The notes under the pieces are model-generated. The model saw only the letters and a program-made list of their open reading frames with translations. It searched no databases and was not told the origin of the DNA. From an uncultured Lewinella sp. (GTDB lineage Bacteria > Bacteroidota > Bacteroidia > Chitinophagales > Saprospiraceae): 49,608 nt of DNA. The stretch is taken from positions 1 to 49,608 of the forward strand of contig CAJXOS010000034.1 in NCBI GenBank assembly GCA_913057725.1, written 5' to 3'. Positions 26,344 through 35,753 of this stretch are shown piece after piece (within the stretch, counting starts at the first letter, position 1; each line of letters opens with the position of its first letter). The translations under genes were made by a program, and so were the position numbers.

Positions 26344-29300
26344 ATGAGGAAACTTCTACTCCTATTATTGGGCTGCCTGTTTTATCACTTTTCTTACGCT
26401 CAACTCGAAATTGAGGAATGTCCTGACCAAAATACGGTCACACTCGCCAGCTTCTGTGCTGATGCTTGTGTGATTTGTGATATTGATGGATTTACAGGAA
26501 CGAATTCTCTACCGGGGCTCGGTGAAGCGCCTCCTGGATTTTGTGCGGGTGCCCTGCACAACACCCAATGGGTAGGATTCGTAGCAGGTTCTGAGAATTT
26601 AACGCTGAATATTTCGGTTTACGATTGCTTCCTCGATCAGGATGGAAACGGTGTAAACGAAGGACTACAGATCGGTATCTACAATACTACCGATTGTAAC
26701 AGTTGGAGCTTGGTAAGTAATTGTGATGACCAGGTTTTCGATAATACCTCGCAGAACTTTGTAGCCAATGGTCTGACCATCGGTGGTATCTATTTCATCG
26801 TTATTGATGGCGCGTTCGGTGATGTCTGTAGCTTTGATATCAATGTTACAAGTGGTAGTACTACAGCGCCCGACGTAGATGACACTCCTGCCCAGATATT
26901 TTCCGAACTGGAAGTTTGCCAAGGCGGCTTACTCGATGTTACCGCGGAGGAAGTATTCGGTGCCGGTGCGTATCTGTGGACATTAGAAGGCGAGCAGGTA
27001 GCAACTGATCTCAGTAGCACCATCCAATTCCCTACTGAACTTGGAACCTACGAGCTTTGTGTGTTCCCATACAACCCTTGTGACGAAGGAGTAGAGAGTT
27101 GCGTGATGATTGAGGTGGTTGAACCGGAGCCAGAGCCACGCTTGGAGATCATCTGTGAAGGGGATGAATTTATCCTTGGAGGTGAGTCCTATACAGAACC
27201 GGATGTGTATGATATTGTAATTCCTATTCCCGGTGATTGCGATCTACTTTATGAGCTCACTTTAGAGGTAAATCCTATTGTGGAAACCTTCTTGGAAGAA
27301 GAAATTTGTGTGGGCGATGTCTTTATGATCGGAGATGAAGAGTTCACACAAGACGGGTCTTACGATGTGACCCTACAAAATCCACTTACCGGCTGTGATT
27401 CGATTGTGTATCTCGATCTAACACTCATTGGTACTTTTGAAACCACTTTCATAGTAGAAACTATTTGTGAAGGCGAAAGTATCTCAGTAGCTGGTCAGGA
27501 TCTGACAGAAGATGGCAGCTACTTCTTTGAGCTGACGGATGAGTTCGGTTGTGATTCTCTTATTGACGTCTTCCTGGATGTCCTGCCACGACCTTCGAGT
27601 TTGACTGAAGCTACTATTTGTACCGGAGAGACTTACACTTTCAATAATGTAGACTATACCAGCACTGGTACCTATGAAGCGGTATTTAGTAACCCCTTTG
27701 GATGTGATAGTGTAGCAATGCTAAACCTATCGGTGATTACGAGTATTGATGAGAACTTGACGGAGACCATCTGTGATGGTGAATCCTTCACAGTGGGTGG
27801 GGATGACTTTACCACTACCGGTATATATACGGTGCCTCTAATTGCTGCTAACGGTTGTGATTCTATCGTTACGCTTGACCTTACGGTACTCGGAGTATTG
27901 ATAGAGGAAGACAATGCCACCATTTGTGATGGCGATACCTATACTCATGATGGTAACGACTACACCATGGCTGGAATCTACGACCATCCATACACTGCCT
28001 CAAATGGCTGTGATAGTATCTACCGTTTGACAATAAATGTATTACCAAACTCCATTCAGACCCTCAATCCGGTCATCTGTTCTGGCGATACCTATAGTTT
28101 CGGTGGTAACGACTATACAATGACCGATACCTACGTGGTCACGCTTACATCTGCGAATGGCTGTGATTCGGTTACTACAATTAACCTTACAGTTCAAGAT
28201 CAAATTACTACATCGGAAGATGTCTTCCTGTGTAATGGAGAGTCCATTACCATTGACGGGCAGGATATTGATCAGACTGGTAGTTATGATTTCAGTTATA
28301 TCTCCGTTGGAGGTTGTGATAGTCTAGCGACGGTAAATGTAACCGTTGGTGACGCTATCGTAACGAATCTGACCGTAACCATTTGTCAGGGTATTGCCTA
28401 TGACGTAGGTGCGGAGTCATTTGATATGACCGGTATGTACACCGTTGTTCTAACTGCCGCCAATGGCTGTGATTCAACGGTGAATCTAAATCTAACGGTA
28501 ACTGATCCACCGGTAAGCACTACTGAGGTGACGATCTGCGAAGGTGATTCTTATACCTTTAACGGAACGGACTACACGGTAGCAGGAAACTATTCTGCAC
28601 CGCTCGTCACTGCTGAAGGATGTGACAGTATTGCCAACCTTATGCTAACGGTAACGGCCATCATCACGAATACGATTAACCCACTCATTTGTACCGGAAC
28701 TTCATTCGAAATCGGTGGGGATCAATTAACGACGACTGGGCAGTATACCTACACCTTCACCTCAGCAGCTGGCTGTGATTCCGTAGTGACGGTAAACCTA
28801 CAAGTGGATGATGCCATCATCAACGAACTGACAGAGACCATCTGTGAAGGCGATGTATTTACGGTAGGAGCCAATAACTATGATATGAACGGTATGTATG
28901 AAGATAGCTTCATCACTGCTGACGGATGTGATAGTATTGTTCGCTTAGACCTTACAGTCATTCCGACTGTATTCACTAGTCTTACGGAAAGAATATGTTC
29001 TGGAGAATCCTTTGAAGCTGGTGGCATGAGTTTCACCGAGACGGGAATTTTCACTACAACTATACCTGCAGTAAGTGGCTGTGATTCGGTGATTACGCTT
29101 AACCTTACCGTAATCGATATTCCGGATACGCCAGTTTCCGCTTCGATCTGTGATGGTGGTACCTATAGCATAGGAGACAGCACCTATATGGTTGCCGGTA
29201 ACTATACCATTCCATTGACCTCAGTAGACGGTTGTGACAGCTTGGTTGTATTAGATCTGGCGGTAACCGACTTCTACGAGACCAACCTCAATATTGCACT

Positions 29301-31917
29301 TTGCGAAGGAGAGACTTACACCGTCGGTAGCAACACCTACGGCACCACGGGCATGTTCCAGGATAACTTCCTTTCGCAGGATGGTTGCGACTCGATCGTG
29401 AATTTAAACCTGACGATCAACCCAATTCTGAGAGATACGCTCTACGAAGAATTGTGTCAGGGAGAAAGCTTCTCGATTGCTGGGGTGCCTTACAACACTA
29501 CTGGTGAACATACGGAGACCATCTCTTCATTGGTAACGGGTTGTGATTCAATAATAACCCTGTTCCTAACCGTTCACCCGAACGAGAACGTTACGATCTC
29601 TGAGACCATTTGTGATGGTGAATTCGTAATGGTGGGAGATAGTACCTATACAACGACAGGTAGTTTCTTCACGCCACTAATTTCCTCTGAGGGTTGCGAC
29701 TCGATCGTGACGCTTAACTTGAATGTTATTCCAATTCCGATTACCAACTTGGAAGAGGAACTCTGTGATGGCGAATCCATAACAATTGGTCCCGATACTT
29801 ACAGTACCACGGGACAGTATACAACGATACTTACTTCTGTAGTGAGTGGTTGTGATTCGATTGTGAACCTTGATTTGATCGTCCATCCGTTACCGGTAAC
29901 GAATCTCACTGCCGAAATCTGTGATGGAGAAGTTTATAATATCGGTGGGGTAGATTACAGCACTACCGGGGTGCACCAAGAGGTGATTCCATCCCTACTT
30001 ACTGGTTGTGACTCCACTATTGTTCTTGATTTGACGGTGAACCCGGTTTATGACCAGATGGTCAGTGAGACGATTTGTGATGGCGAGTCGGTAATGATTG
30101 GTGATAGTACTTATACAACCACCGGTACCTGGCCAACGCTTATGACTACCGTCGATGGTTGTGACTCTCTAGTTACCCTTGACTTGACGGTACTTCCAGT
30201 CTTGACTACTGACATAAGTGAGACCCTTTGTGCTGGAGACAGCTACATGGTAGGGACTTCAACCTACACGCAGACTGGCGTCTACCAGGATATCTTGACT
30301 TCCTCCTTTGGCTGTGACTCCATCGTTAATCTGGATCTTGAGGTGTTGGCACCAATCGAGACCTTCCTGACGGAAGCGATTTGTGATAACGAATCCTACA
30401 CAGTAGGTAGTGATGTATTCACGCAAACGGGGGATTACACTGTAGTGCTTACGTCTATTGCGACCGGTTGTGATAGTACAGTCTACTTAGCGCTGACAGT
30501 GAATCCAACTTACCTGACGGAACTGGACGAAACGATTTGTGATGGAGATGTATTCCCAATGGGTGGGGTAGACTACAGTACCACAGGTATGTATCAAACT
30601 ACCTTGAGCACCGTAGAGGGTTGTGATAGTACGGTAAGCTTGAACCTATTGGTTATTCCTTGTTCGCTGGAGTTTACTTCTTCGGTAACGCCTAATGACT
30701 GTCAAGGTGGAAGCGATGGTTCCATAAGCTTTACGATGACAACTGGTACACCTCCTTATACTTATACTTGGCCAGGTGGTACGGGTACGATTGCTGATAA
30801 CAACATAGAGGAAGAACTCAATGGCTTGTTGACAGGATCATACCAAATCGTGGTTACAGACGCCAATAATTTCCAAACGGTTATTCAGATGACAGTAGAA
30901 GAACCTACTGCCATAACTGTAGATTTGACGGATAGTAGTTTTGGTCTATATGGTGTGAGTTGCGCGAGTGCTGCTGATGGTAGTATCGCTGCCACAGTTG
31001 GTGGAGGTACACCTCCTTACACGTACGATTGGAGCAATGGTGGCTTTACAGCTGAGATTGCGGATCTAGCTGAAGGTACCTACGAACTTGTTGTTACCGA
31101 TGCCAATGGTTGTACAGCGACTGCTTCGACTAGTCTTTCGGCTCCACTACCAGTGAGTGCTGAAATGTTCATAGCTTCTCCAATCTGTGATGATGCTAAT
31201 GGAGGTACGGTTAGCGTGGAGGGTGTAACTGGTGGTACAGGACCATATGTGTATGCCGTTGACGGTGCAGCATACACTACCAATGCGCTATTTGCTGGCC
31301 TGACAGTTGGTACGCACCAAATCAGTGTACAGGATGTCAATGGCTGTGTCTATGAAGAGATTGTTACCGTTGATCCTGCTCCAGTCTTAACGGTTGAGTT
31401 GGGTGAAGACGTGGAACTTGGTTATGGTGAGAGTATGACGCTCTTTGCTCAGACATCTTACCCCGTTGTGGATTACCAATGGGATGGTGGTCCGATTGTG
31501 GAGTGTGATACTTGTGCTCGTCCGGTGATTCAGCCAAACGATGCGGTTGCCTACTCTGTAACCGTTACCGATGAGAACGGCTGTAAAGCATCAGATCGAT
31601 TGACGGTATTTGTACGGAAGGACTTAGATGTTTATATCCCTAATGCCTTCTCTCCAGATAATGACGGCACCAACGATATCTTTATGATCTTCGGTGGAAA
31701 CGAGGTGAAGGAAATTTCGTCCTTCTTTATCTTCAATCGTTGGGGAGAGACCATGTACGAAGGATACAACTTCTTGCCTGGTGATCCGGCCTTCGGTTGG
31801 GATGGTCGTCATCGTGGTGAGTTGCTCAATGCCGGAGTATACATTTACGTCGCCGAAGTTGAGTTCGTAGATGGCGAAGTGGTTATCTACAAAGGCGATG
31901 TGATGCTGATGAAGTAG
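26344..31917 (+). CDS. Giant 23-repeat surface protein with T9SS type B C-terminus
   Basis: The ATG at 26344 begins a signal peptide (MRKLLLLLLGCLFYHFSYAQ); the TTG two codons earlier is not needed. The 1857-residue product has four parts. An N-terminal Cys-rich beta domain (about 20-170) precedes a PKD/Ig-like stretch. Then come 23 tandem units of about 51 residues (about 270-1439), pattern ICxGxxY..G..Y..TGxY.....GCDSxxxLxLTV. Next are three SprB-like repeats (GGTPPYTYDWSNG, YELVVTDANGCTA). The last part is the gliding-motility-associated C-terminal domain (YIPNAFSPDNDGTNDIF, FFIFNRWGE, WDGRHRGELLNAGVYIY). It should be secreted by the type IX system and attached to or released from the surface; an adhesin role is inference. 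Confidence 0.93.
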   Translation: MRKLLLLLLGCLFYHFSYAQLEIEECPDQNTVTLASFCADACVICDIDGFTGTNSLPGLGEAPPGFCAGALHNTQWVGFVAGSENLTLNISVYDCFLDQDGNGVNEGLQIGIYNTTDCNSWSLVSNCDDQVFDNTSQNFVANGLTIGGIYFIVIDGAFGDVCSFDINVTSGSTTAPDVDDTPAQIFSELEVCQGGLLDVTAEEVFGAGAYLWTLEGEQVATDLSSTIQFPTELGTYELCVFPYNPCDEGVESCVMIEVVEPEPEPRLEIICEGDEFILGGESYTEPDVYDIVIPIPGDCDLLYELTLEVNPIVETFLEEEICVGDVFMIGDEEFTQDGSYDVTLQNPLTGCDSIVYLDLTLIGTFETTFIVETICEGESISVAGQDLTEDGSYFFELTDEFGCDSLIDVFLDVLPRPSSLTEATICTGETYTFNNVDYTSTGTYEAVFSNPFGCDSVAMLNLSVITSIDENLTETICDGESFTVGGDDFTTTGIYTVPLIAANGCDSIVTLDLTVLGVLIEEDNATICDGDTYTHDGNDYTMAGIYDHPYTASNGCDSIYRLTINVLPNSIQTLNPVICSGDTYSFGGNDYTMTDTYVVTLTSANGCDSVTTINLTVQDQITTSEDVFLCNGESITIDGQDIDQTGSYDFSYISVGGCDSLATVNVTVGDAIVTNLTVTICQGIAYDVGAESFDMTGMYTVVLTAANGCDSTVNLNLTVTDPPVSTTEVTICEGDSYTFNGTDYTVAGNYSAPLVTAEGCDSIANLMLTVTAIITNTINPLICTGTSFEIGGDQLTTTGQYTYTFTSAAGCDSVVTVNLQVDDAIINELTETICEGDVFTVGANNYDMNGMYEDSFITADGCDSIVRLDLTVIPTVFTSLTERICSGESFEAGGMSFTETGIFTTTIPAVSGCDSVITLNLTVIDIPDTPVSASICDGGTYSIGDSTYMVAGNYTIPLTSVDGCDSLVVLDLAVTDFYETNLNIALCEGETYTVGSNTYGTTGMFQDNFLSQDGCDSIVNLNLTINPILRDTLYEELCQGESFSIAGVPYNTTGEHTETISSLVTGCDSIITLFLTVHPNENVTISETICDGEFVMVGDSTYTTTGSFFTPLISSEGCDSIVTLNLNVIPIPITNLEEELCDGESITIGPDTYSTTGQYTTILTSVVSGCDSIVNLDLIVHPLPVTNLTAEICDGEVYNIGGVDYSTTGVHQEVIPSLLTGCDSTIVLDLTVNPVYDQMVSETICDGESVMIGDSTYTTTGTWPTLMTTVDGCDSLVTLDLTVLPVLTTDISETLCAGDSYMVGTSTYTQTGVYQDILTSSFGCDSIVNLDLEVLAPIETFLTEAICDNESYTVGSDVFTQTGDYTVVLTSIATGCDSTVYLALTVNPTYLTELDETICDGDVFPMGGVDYSTTGMYQTTLSTVEGCDSTVSLNLLVIPCSLEFTSSVTPNDCQGGSDGSISFTMTTGTPPYTYTWPGGTGTIADNNIEEELNGLLTGSYQIVVTDANNFQTVIQMTVEEPTAITVDLTDSSFGLYGVSCASAADGSIAATVGGGTPPYTYDWSNGGFTAEIADLAEGTYELVVTDANGCTATASTSLSAPLPVSAEMFIASPICDDANGGTVSVEGVTGGTGPYVYAVDGAAYTTNALFAGLTVGTHQISVQDVNGCVYEEIVTVDPAPVLTVELGEDVELGYGESMTLFAQTSYPVVDYQWDGGPIVECDTCARPVIQPNDAVAYSVTVTDENGCKASDRLTVFVRKDLDVYIPNAFSPDNDGTNDIFMIFGGNEVKEISSFFIFNRWGETMYEGYNFLPGDPAFGWDGRHRGELLNAGVYIYVAEVEFVDGEVVIYKGDVMLMK
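27151..30660 (+). repeat. Tandem array of 23 coding repeats (~153 bp each)
   Basis: Twenty-three consecutive units encode about 51 residues each. Every unit has Cys near its start (IC or LC) and Cys near its centre; 22 have GCDS there and the first reads GDCD. Units of 52 residues carry one extra residue before GCDS. DNA-level identity between units is low and codons vary, so the array is old and diverged rather than a fresh expansion. Confidence 0.93.
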
Positions 31918-31944
31918 CAATAGTTGACAACTGCTAAATCATAA

Positions 31945-31985
31945 AAGGGGTGAAGAACATACCGTTGTTCTTCACCCCTTATTTG
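31945..31985. terminator. Strong hairpin terminator after the giant gene
   Basis: A perfect 14-bp stem (31945-31958 with 31967-31980) with an 8-base loop, followed by ATTTGTT, lies between the convergent giant gene and the alcohol dehydrogenase gene. Flanking A bases allow function in both directions. Confidence 0.82.
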
Positions 31986-31999
31986 TTAGTTGTAGCCTG

Positions 32000-33040
32000 C
32001 TAAAATTGATTGATTACCTGTACGCCATGTTGCTGAAAATTATTCATGGCGGGTAGTGCCGTAATGACCTCCTCTAGCCTCATAGTTCGTGCTACCAGAC
32101 GTTCTGGTTGGAGTTTTCCTGAAGTTATCATGTTCAGCATCTCGGTATAGCGGAAGGCTTGCATACCGTGGCTGCCTAGAATCTCCAGCTCATCGGCTAC
32201 AATACGATCCATGGGCACACGGGCATGGCGATGATCACCTGTCATGAGCCCTACCTGAATATGCTTACCCCGTTTACGAAGACAAGAGATCGAGTTAAAA
32301 CAAGTTTCGGCACTTCCCAAGGCATCTACGGATACATGCGCTCCACCATTAGTAAGCGATCGGATTTCTTCTGGTACTCGATTGTTGTTTCGGGCATCTA
32401 TAGTGTGAGTAGCACCTAGCTCACGAGCCAGCTTTAGATTGTCAGGATTAATGTCAATGGCAGTTACTTCGGCACCAAGTGCGTTAGCAATCATAATCGC
32501 CGATAGACCTACACCACCACAAGCATGAATGGCAACCTGTTGCCCGCCTATGACCTTGCCCTGATCTACCACAGCACGAAAGGCAGTAATAAACCGGCAA
32601 CCTAGCGTAGCGGCCGTTACGTCTGATATTGTATCCGGTAGTCTTACCAGGTTGACGTCCGCATAATCTAATGCGACAAACTCGGCAAAGGATCCCCAGT
32701 GGGTAAAGCCAGGCTGGAATTGATCATCACAAACTTGATGGTTGCCGGAGATACACTCGCCACAATGTCCACAGCCACCGACAAAGGGAACTGTTACACG
32801 ATCACCAAGTTGAAAGTTCTTCACGTCCTTTCCGACCGCCACCACTACTCCGGCTAGTTCGTGTCCGGGAACATGGGGAAGGGTAATATCAGGATCATGC
32901 CCCATCCAACCATGCCAATCACTGCGGCATAAGCCAGTAGCCGTAACCCGAAGTACAACTCCACCGGGCGGCGGAGTGGGATCAGGAACATTTTCTAAGT
33001 TGATAGGACCTTGATATTGTTGGTAGAGGATTGCCTTCAT
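32000..33040 (-). CDS. Zinc-dependent alcohol dehydrogenase family protein
   Basis: This 346-residue medium-chain dehydrogenase shows the catalytic zinc ligands in [10 protein letters not shown] and PGHELAG and the structural zinc loop [15 protein letters not shown] (four Cys). The nucleotide-binding motif is [10 protein letters not shown], and an acidic residue in VTAIDINPD suggests NAD preference. The [14 protein letters not shown] segment and overall length fit the threonine/alcohol dehydrogenase branch. The substrate is not predictable from sequence. It follows a small membrane-protein gene by 23 bp on the same strand. Confidence 0.92.
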   Translation of the reverse strand: MKAILYQQYQGPINLENVPDPTPPPGGVVLRVTATGLCRSDWHGWMGHDPDITLPHVPGHELAGVVVAVGKDVKNFQLGDRVTVPFVGGCGHCGECISGNHQVCDDQFQPGFTHWGSFAEFVALDYADVNLVRLPDTISDVTAATLGCRFITAFRAVVDQGKVIGGQQVAIHACGGVGLSAIMIANALGAEVTAIDINPDNLKLARELGATHTIDARNNNRVPEEIRSLTNGGAHVSVDALGSAETCFNSISCLRKRGKHIQVGLMTGDHRHARVPMDRIVADELEILGSHGMQAFRYTEMLNMITSGKLQPERLVARTMRLEEVITALPAMNNFQQHGVQVINQF

Positions 33041-33063
33041 GAGTTCTGATTAAGGAGTGGACT

Positions 33064-33681
33064 TTATTGGTTAGTATCTACCTCGAAGTCTATTTTTTCT
33101 TCGATTACTTCGAGTTCTCTTAACCATGATTCATATTGTTCCATAGTGAACATGGGCTTCCATTGAGGATCCTTGTTATACCTGAGCTCGCCATCACTGT
33201 AAATTTCAGGTCGATTTACCTCTACATCCTCTTCAATGCTAAAAAATAGCAACTGCTCTTCCACGATCATTTCTTCCATCGAATCATAGCCCTCGTCCTG
33301 TCGGAAGGTTTCTGTGATTGGGATAAAACATACCTCGCACTCCACCCCTTCAGATGGGATCGCTTTGTATCCACAAATCTGACAAGTAAGCAAAGCTCGT
33401 TTGGCTGATTCCGTTTGTGGATTCTGTGAGGCTATTCCAAGTGTGAATAATAGAAACAATGCGGCTAGTGCTACCGATTTTGTGATAATCTGTTTTTCCT
33501 TGATGGTCCACATAAGAACAAATCCAATGCCACCTCCTATTCCGCCCAAAAGAGCACTTAGGGCAAGTTCGGGTATGTTAGTATTAAGACTCTCGCCCAA
33601 CTGCGGCAACATAATCACAGGTGTTACCAACATGGCCATGTCAAGAATGGAACTAGCTTTATTTTTCTCCTCTTTCATCAT
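33064..33681 (-). CDS. Membrane protein with CxxC...CxxC zinc-ribbon motif
   Basis: The 205 residues include two hydrophobic segments (about 38-60 and 68-86), then a rubredoxin-like knuckle pair CQICGYKAIPSEGVECEVC (about 99-117), then an acidic C-terminal domain. The two CxxC pairs 14 residues apart suggest a small zinc-binding ribbon on a membrane-anchored protein. No family is recognised and no function is proposed. It precedes the alcohol dehydrogenase on the same strand. Confidence 0.7.
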   Translation of the reverse strand: MMKEEKNKASSILDMAMLVTPVIMLPQLGESLNTNIPELALSALLGGIGGGIGFVLMWTIKEKQIITKSVALAALFLLFTLGIASQNPQTESAKRALLTCQICGYKAIPSEGVECEVCFIPITETFRQDEGYDSMEEMIVEEQLLFFSIEEDVEVNRPEIYSDGELRYNKDPQWKPMFTMEQYESWLRELEVIEEKIDFEVDTNQ

Positions 33682-33930
33682 AAGATTATCTGGCTCACAG
33701 CCTGAGGTATATGTAAAGAATTACGAGCTACTACTTTTGTACTAGGCTCGATAAGTTAGAAGAATTGTGGTAGATTGAGTCATCGACGTCGACTTCACAA
33801 AATAGCGTTTACTACTGATAGCCACACATCACTTATTTTCTAAACATATATCACACTTGAATTGTCTGAAGTATTGTACATTCAATTGTGTGACAAGTGG
33901 AATAATCTTTCTAGACTAAAACATCACTTG
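33682..33930. other. Divergent intergenic region with imperfect inverted repeat
   Basis: Between the zinc-ribbon gene and a small lipoprotein gene lies an imperfect dyad (33851-33893): TCACACTTGAAT on the left mirrors ATTCAATTGTGTGA on the right with a 2-base difference. It may be an operator or a leader hairpin. Nothing else is seen. Confidence 0.3.
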
Positions 33931-34314
33931 ATGATGAATTTCTTAAAGCTATCCTTTTTTGTGCTCCTTGCTGTCACGTGGTCAGCATGCGGAGATGATG
34001 ATGCAGTGGAGCCCTGTTCTCAGGCAGCCTGGAGAGGAACCTATACTGGAATAATTGATTGTAATGGCTCTCAGGAAGATGTCACTTTGGTGATCTCAGG
34101 GTCTGGCCTTGAGGCCATCACCATTCGCTATCAAACGGCCATCAACTCTACTCAAATCGTCGATCCAATAACTCCAGACGAATGCGTCTTGGATTTCACA
34201 GATTCATCTGGAACCATGATTTTTGCCGAATTGGATGGTAGTAATATCACCTATACAGAGGAGGTGTCTGGGCTTTTCTCCTCGACCTGTACCATTACGG
34301 CTACTAAGAACTAG
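33931..34314 (+). CDS. Small lipoprotein of unknown function
   Basis: The Met at 33931 (or the next codon) starts a lipoprotein signal with lipobox TWSACGDDD; the frame open from 33862 has an unsuitable N-terminus. The mature part of about 105 residues looks all-beta with three to four further Cys and short strands (WRGTYTGIIDC, DVTLVISGSG, GTMIFAELDGSNITYTEE). This lipocalin-like outline is common in small Bacteroidota lipoproteins. No family is assigned. Its stop codon overlaps that of the gene on the opposite strand. Confidence 0.7.
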   Translation: MMNFLKLSFFVLLAVTWSACGDDDAVEPCSQAAWRGTYTGIIDCNGSQEDVTLVISGSGLEAITIRYQTAINSTQIVDPITPDECVLDFTDSSGTMIFAELDGSNITYTEEVSGLFSSTCTITATKN

Positions 34315-35096
34315 ATATTCGAGTCGAATAATACCTGCCATATTCCTTGCTCATTTCGCTGCCAGACCAGGACGTATTTTCCGCCATAGGATCCGGAGCA
34401 TTGGCCAATTTCGAAGGCGAGGTCTTGGTTCACCATTTCAATGGCAAGAGGTGTCAACCAAAGATGGTATCTGATTCTATTCATATAACTGTACTCTACC
34501 GCGATAGAATCAGTGCCTATTATCAATGGCTTATGATTATAGTAGAGCGCATTCGGTGTATATGATTCAGCTACTAGGTTATAGGCATCATGCGCATTAC
34601 AACGTTCCATCCAAAGTTGACGGAAGGTATCCAGCACTCCTGCATCTGGGCGCTGTGATAGGTTGGCTTTAGCTAGGAATTCTAACTCTCTTTTTGGCGA
34701 GCTTCCTCGCTGGTTCCAGATGCAAAGCTGTCGATACTGTTCTCCTTGGCTGGTGTAACCTGATAACTCATAGGTGTAAGAACTATCGCGACCGGCAATT
34801 TTACGGGCAAGGTTGTAAATGGTATCGATCCCTGCGGGATGGAGTTTACTCAAATGAGCCTTAATGGCTGGCAAACCTTCGTAGAAACTACCATCTGCTG
34901 AAATACCTATAGCTGCCGGGACATAAAAAGAGTCAAGACTAGATTTATTGGTGACGGCTTCTGCCCAGAGCTTATCCGGTGATAGGGGAAAGGAGAAGCC
35001 CTCTTCTACTTGTGAGGTTTTGCAAGCCTGAGTTAAGAAGACCACTAGAAGGGCGCTTGCAAATAGGAATGTATGGGAACGATGAGTAGTAGTCAT
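34311..35096 (-). CDS. Lipoprotein with two NTF2/SnoaL-like domains
   Basis: The 261-residue product has a lipoprotein signal (VVFLTQAC) and two copies of an NTF2-like unit. The first (about 35-140) ends in a strand YRQLCIWNQRGSSPKRELEFL. The second (about 150-261) has LWMERCNAHDAYNLVAESYTPNALYYNHKPL and ends YVLVWQRNEQGIWQVLFDSN. The paired CIWNQR/LVWQRN endings support internal duplication. NTF2-like lipoproteins have varied or no enzymatic roles. The stop codons of this gene and the plus-strand lipoprotein share the palindrome CTAG (34311-34314). Confidence 0.68.
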   Translation of the reverse strand: MTTTHRSHTFLFASALLVVFLTQACKTSQVEEGFSFPLSPDKLWAEAVTNKSSLDSFYVPAAIGISADGSFYEGLPAIKAHLSKLHPAGIDTIYNLARKIAGRDSSYTYELSGYTSQGEQYRQLCIWNQRGSSPKRELEFLAKANLSQRPDAGVLDTFRQLWMERCNAHDAYNLVAESYTPNALYYNHKPLIIGTDSIAVEYSYMNRIRYHLWLTPLAIEMVNQDLAFEIGQCSGSYGGKYVLVWQRNEQGIWQVLFDSNI

Positions 35097-35144
35097 GATC
35101 CTTAAATTAGTCGTGGTGATGAATGGGCAGCAATGATACTGATT

Positions 35145-35687
35145 CTACAGTCGCAGCACCATGTACTCCGCATCAATATACTGATCTTGCCACTTTAAAT
35201 CATCAATAACCAAAGGGCCTTGGCGCTGAAAACCAATGTTTTGATAAAAGTTGGCGGCCGTGACACCATTTGCGTGCAGTACCCACAGGTGGATCTGTTC
35301 TAGCCCTTGCAGGTTTCTCGCTTGCTCGATTAGCTTCTCCATAAGAGCCAGACCAATACCATGTTTGCGGTGTTCCGGACTCACATACATGGCGTGCACC
35401 ATTGATTTGTGCCGCCCTTTTGATCGTTGATCACGACGAAATTTGACGAACCCGACTAGTTATTCTTCTTCAAAGGCTCCCAATACGAACCATTCCTCTG
35501 GCTGGCCAATTACCTTTATTTCTTCCTGAAAGGAGGATAGTGGACGATGTTGCTCATCTTCAAAACTCTCACTAAAAGCTAAAGGCGCTTCCTGGTAGCT
35601 CTGTAAACGAAGTGAACGATAAGCTTCGGCATCGGCTTCCAGCAGTAGGCGGTATTGGATGGGCATACTCAAGATAGATTGATGCAT
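35145..35687 (-). pseudogene. GNAT acetyltransferase interrupted by one in-frame TAA
   Basis: Two frames in the same phase together make one complete GNAT protein of about 173 residues from the Met at 35666 (or a few more from 35687). The N-terminal part runs MPIQYRLLLEADAEAYRSL to VLGAFEEE, then TAA at 35462-35460. The same frame continues LVGFVKFRRDQR, then MYVSPEHRKHGIGLALMEKL (acetyl-CoA loop RxxGxG), and ends AEYMVLRL. The break falls between two adjacent core strands, so neither half should be active alone. A recent nonsense mutation or a base error explains it best. The Met at 35402 could allow a restart, but only of the C-terminal half. Confidence 0.82.
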
Positions 35688-35726
35688 AAAAAGACAAAGC
35701 GGCTTGAGCAAGGCTCAAACCGCTTT
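35688..35726 (-). terminator. Intrinsic terminator after lipA
   Basis: A long stem (35696-35709 with 35713-35726, one mismatch) with a 3-base loop is followed on the minus strand by GTCTTTTT. It separates lipA from the broken acetyltransferase gene. Confidence 0.82.
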
Positions 35727-35753
35727 GTTTAACCGCTCTTGGGAATGGAGCGT

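Noticed and set aside
27151..30660. Tandem units considered as CRISPR or microsatellite DNA
   Set aside because: The periodicity is that of an open reading frame with conserved residues, and DNA identity between units is too low for either.
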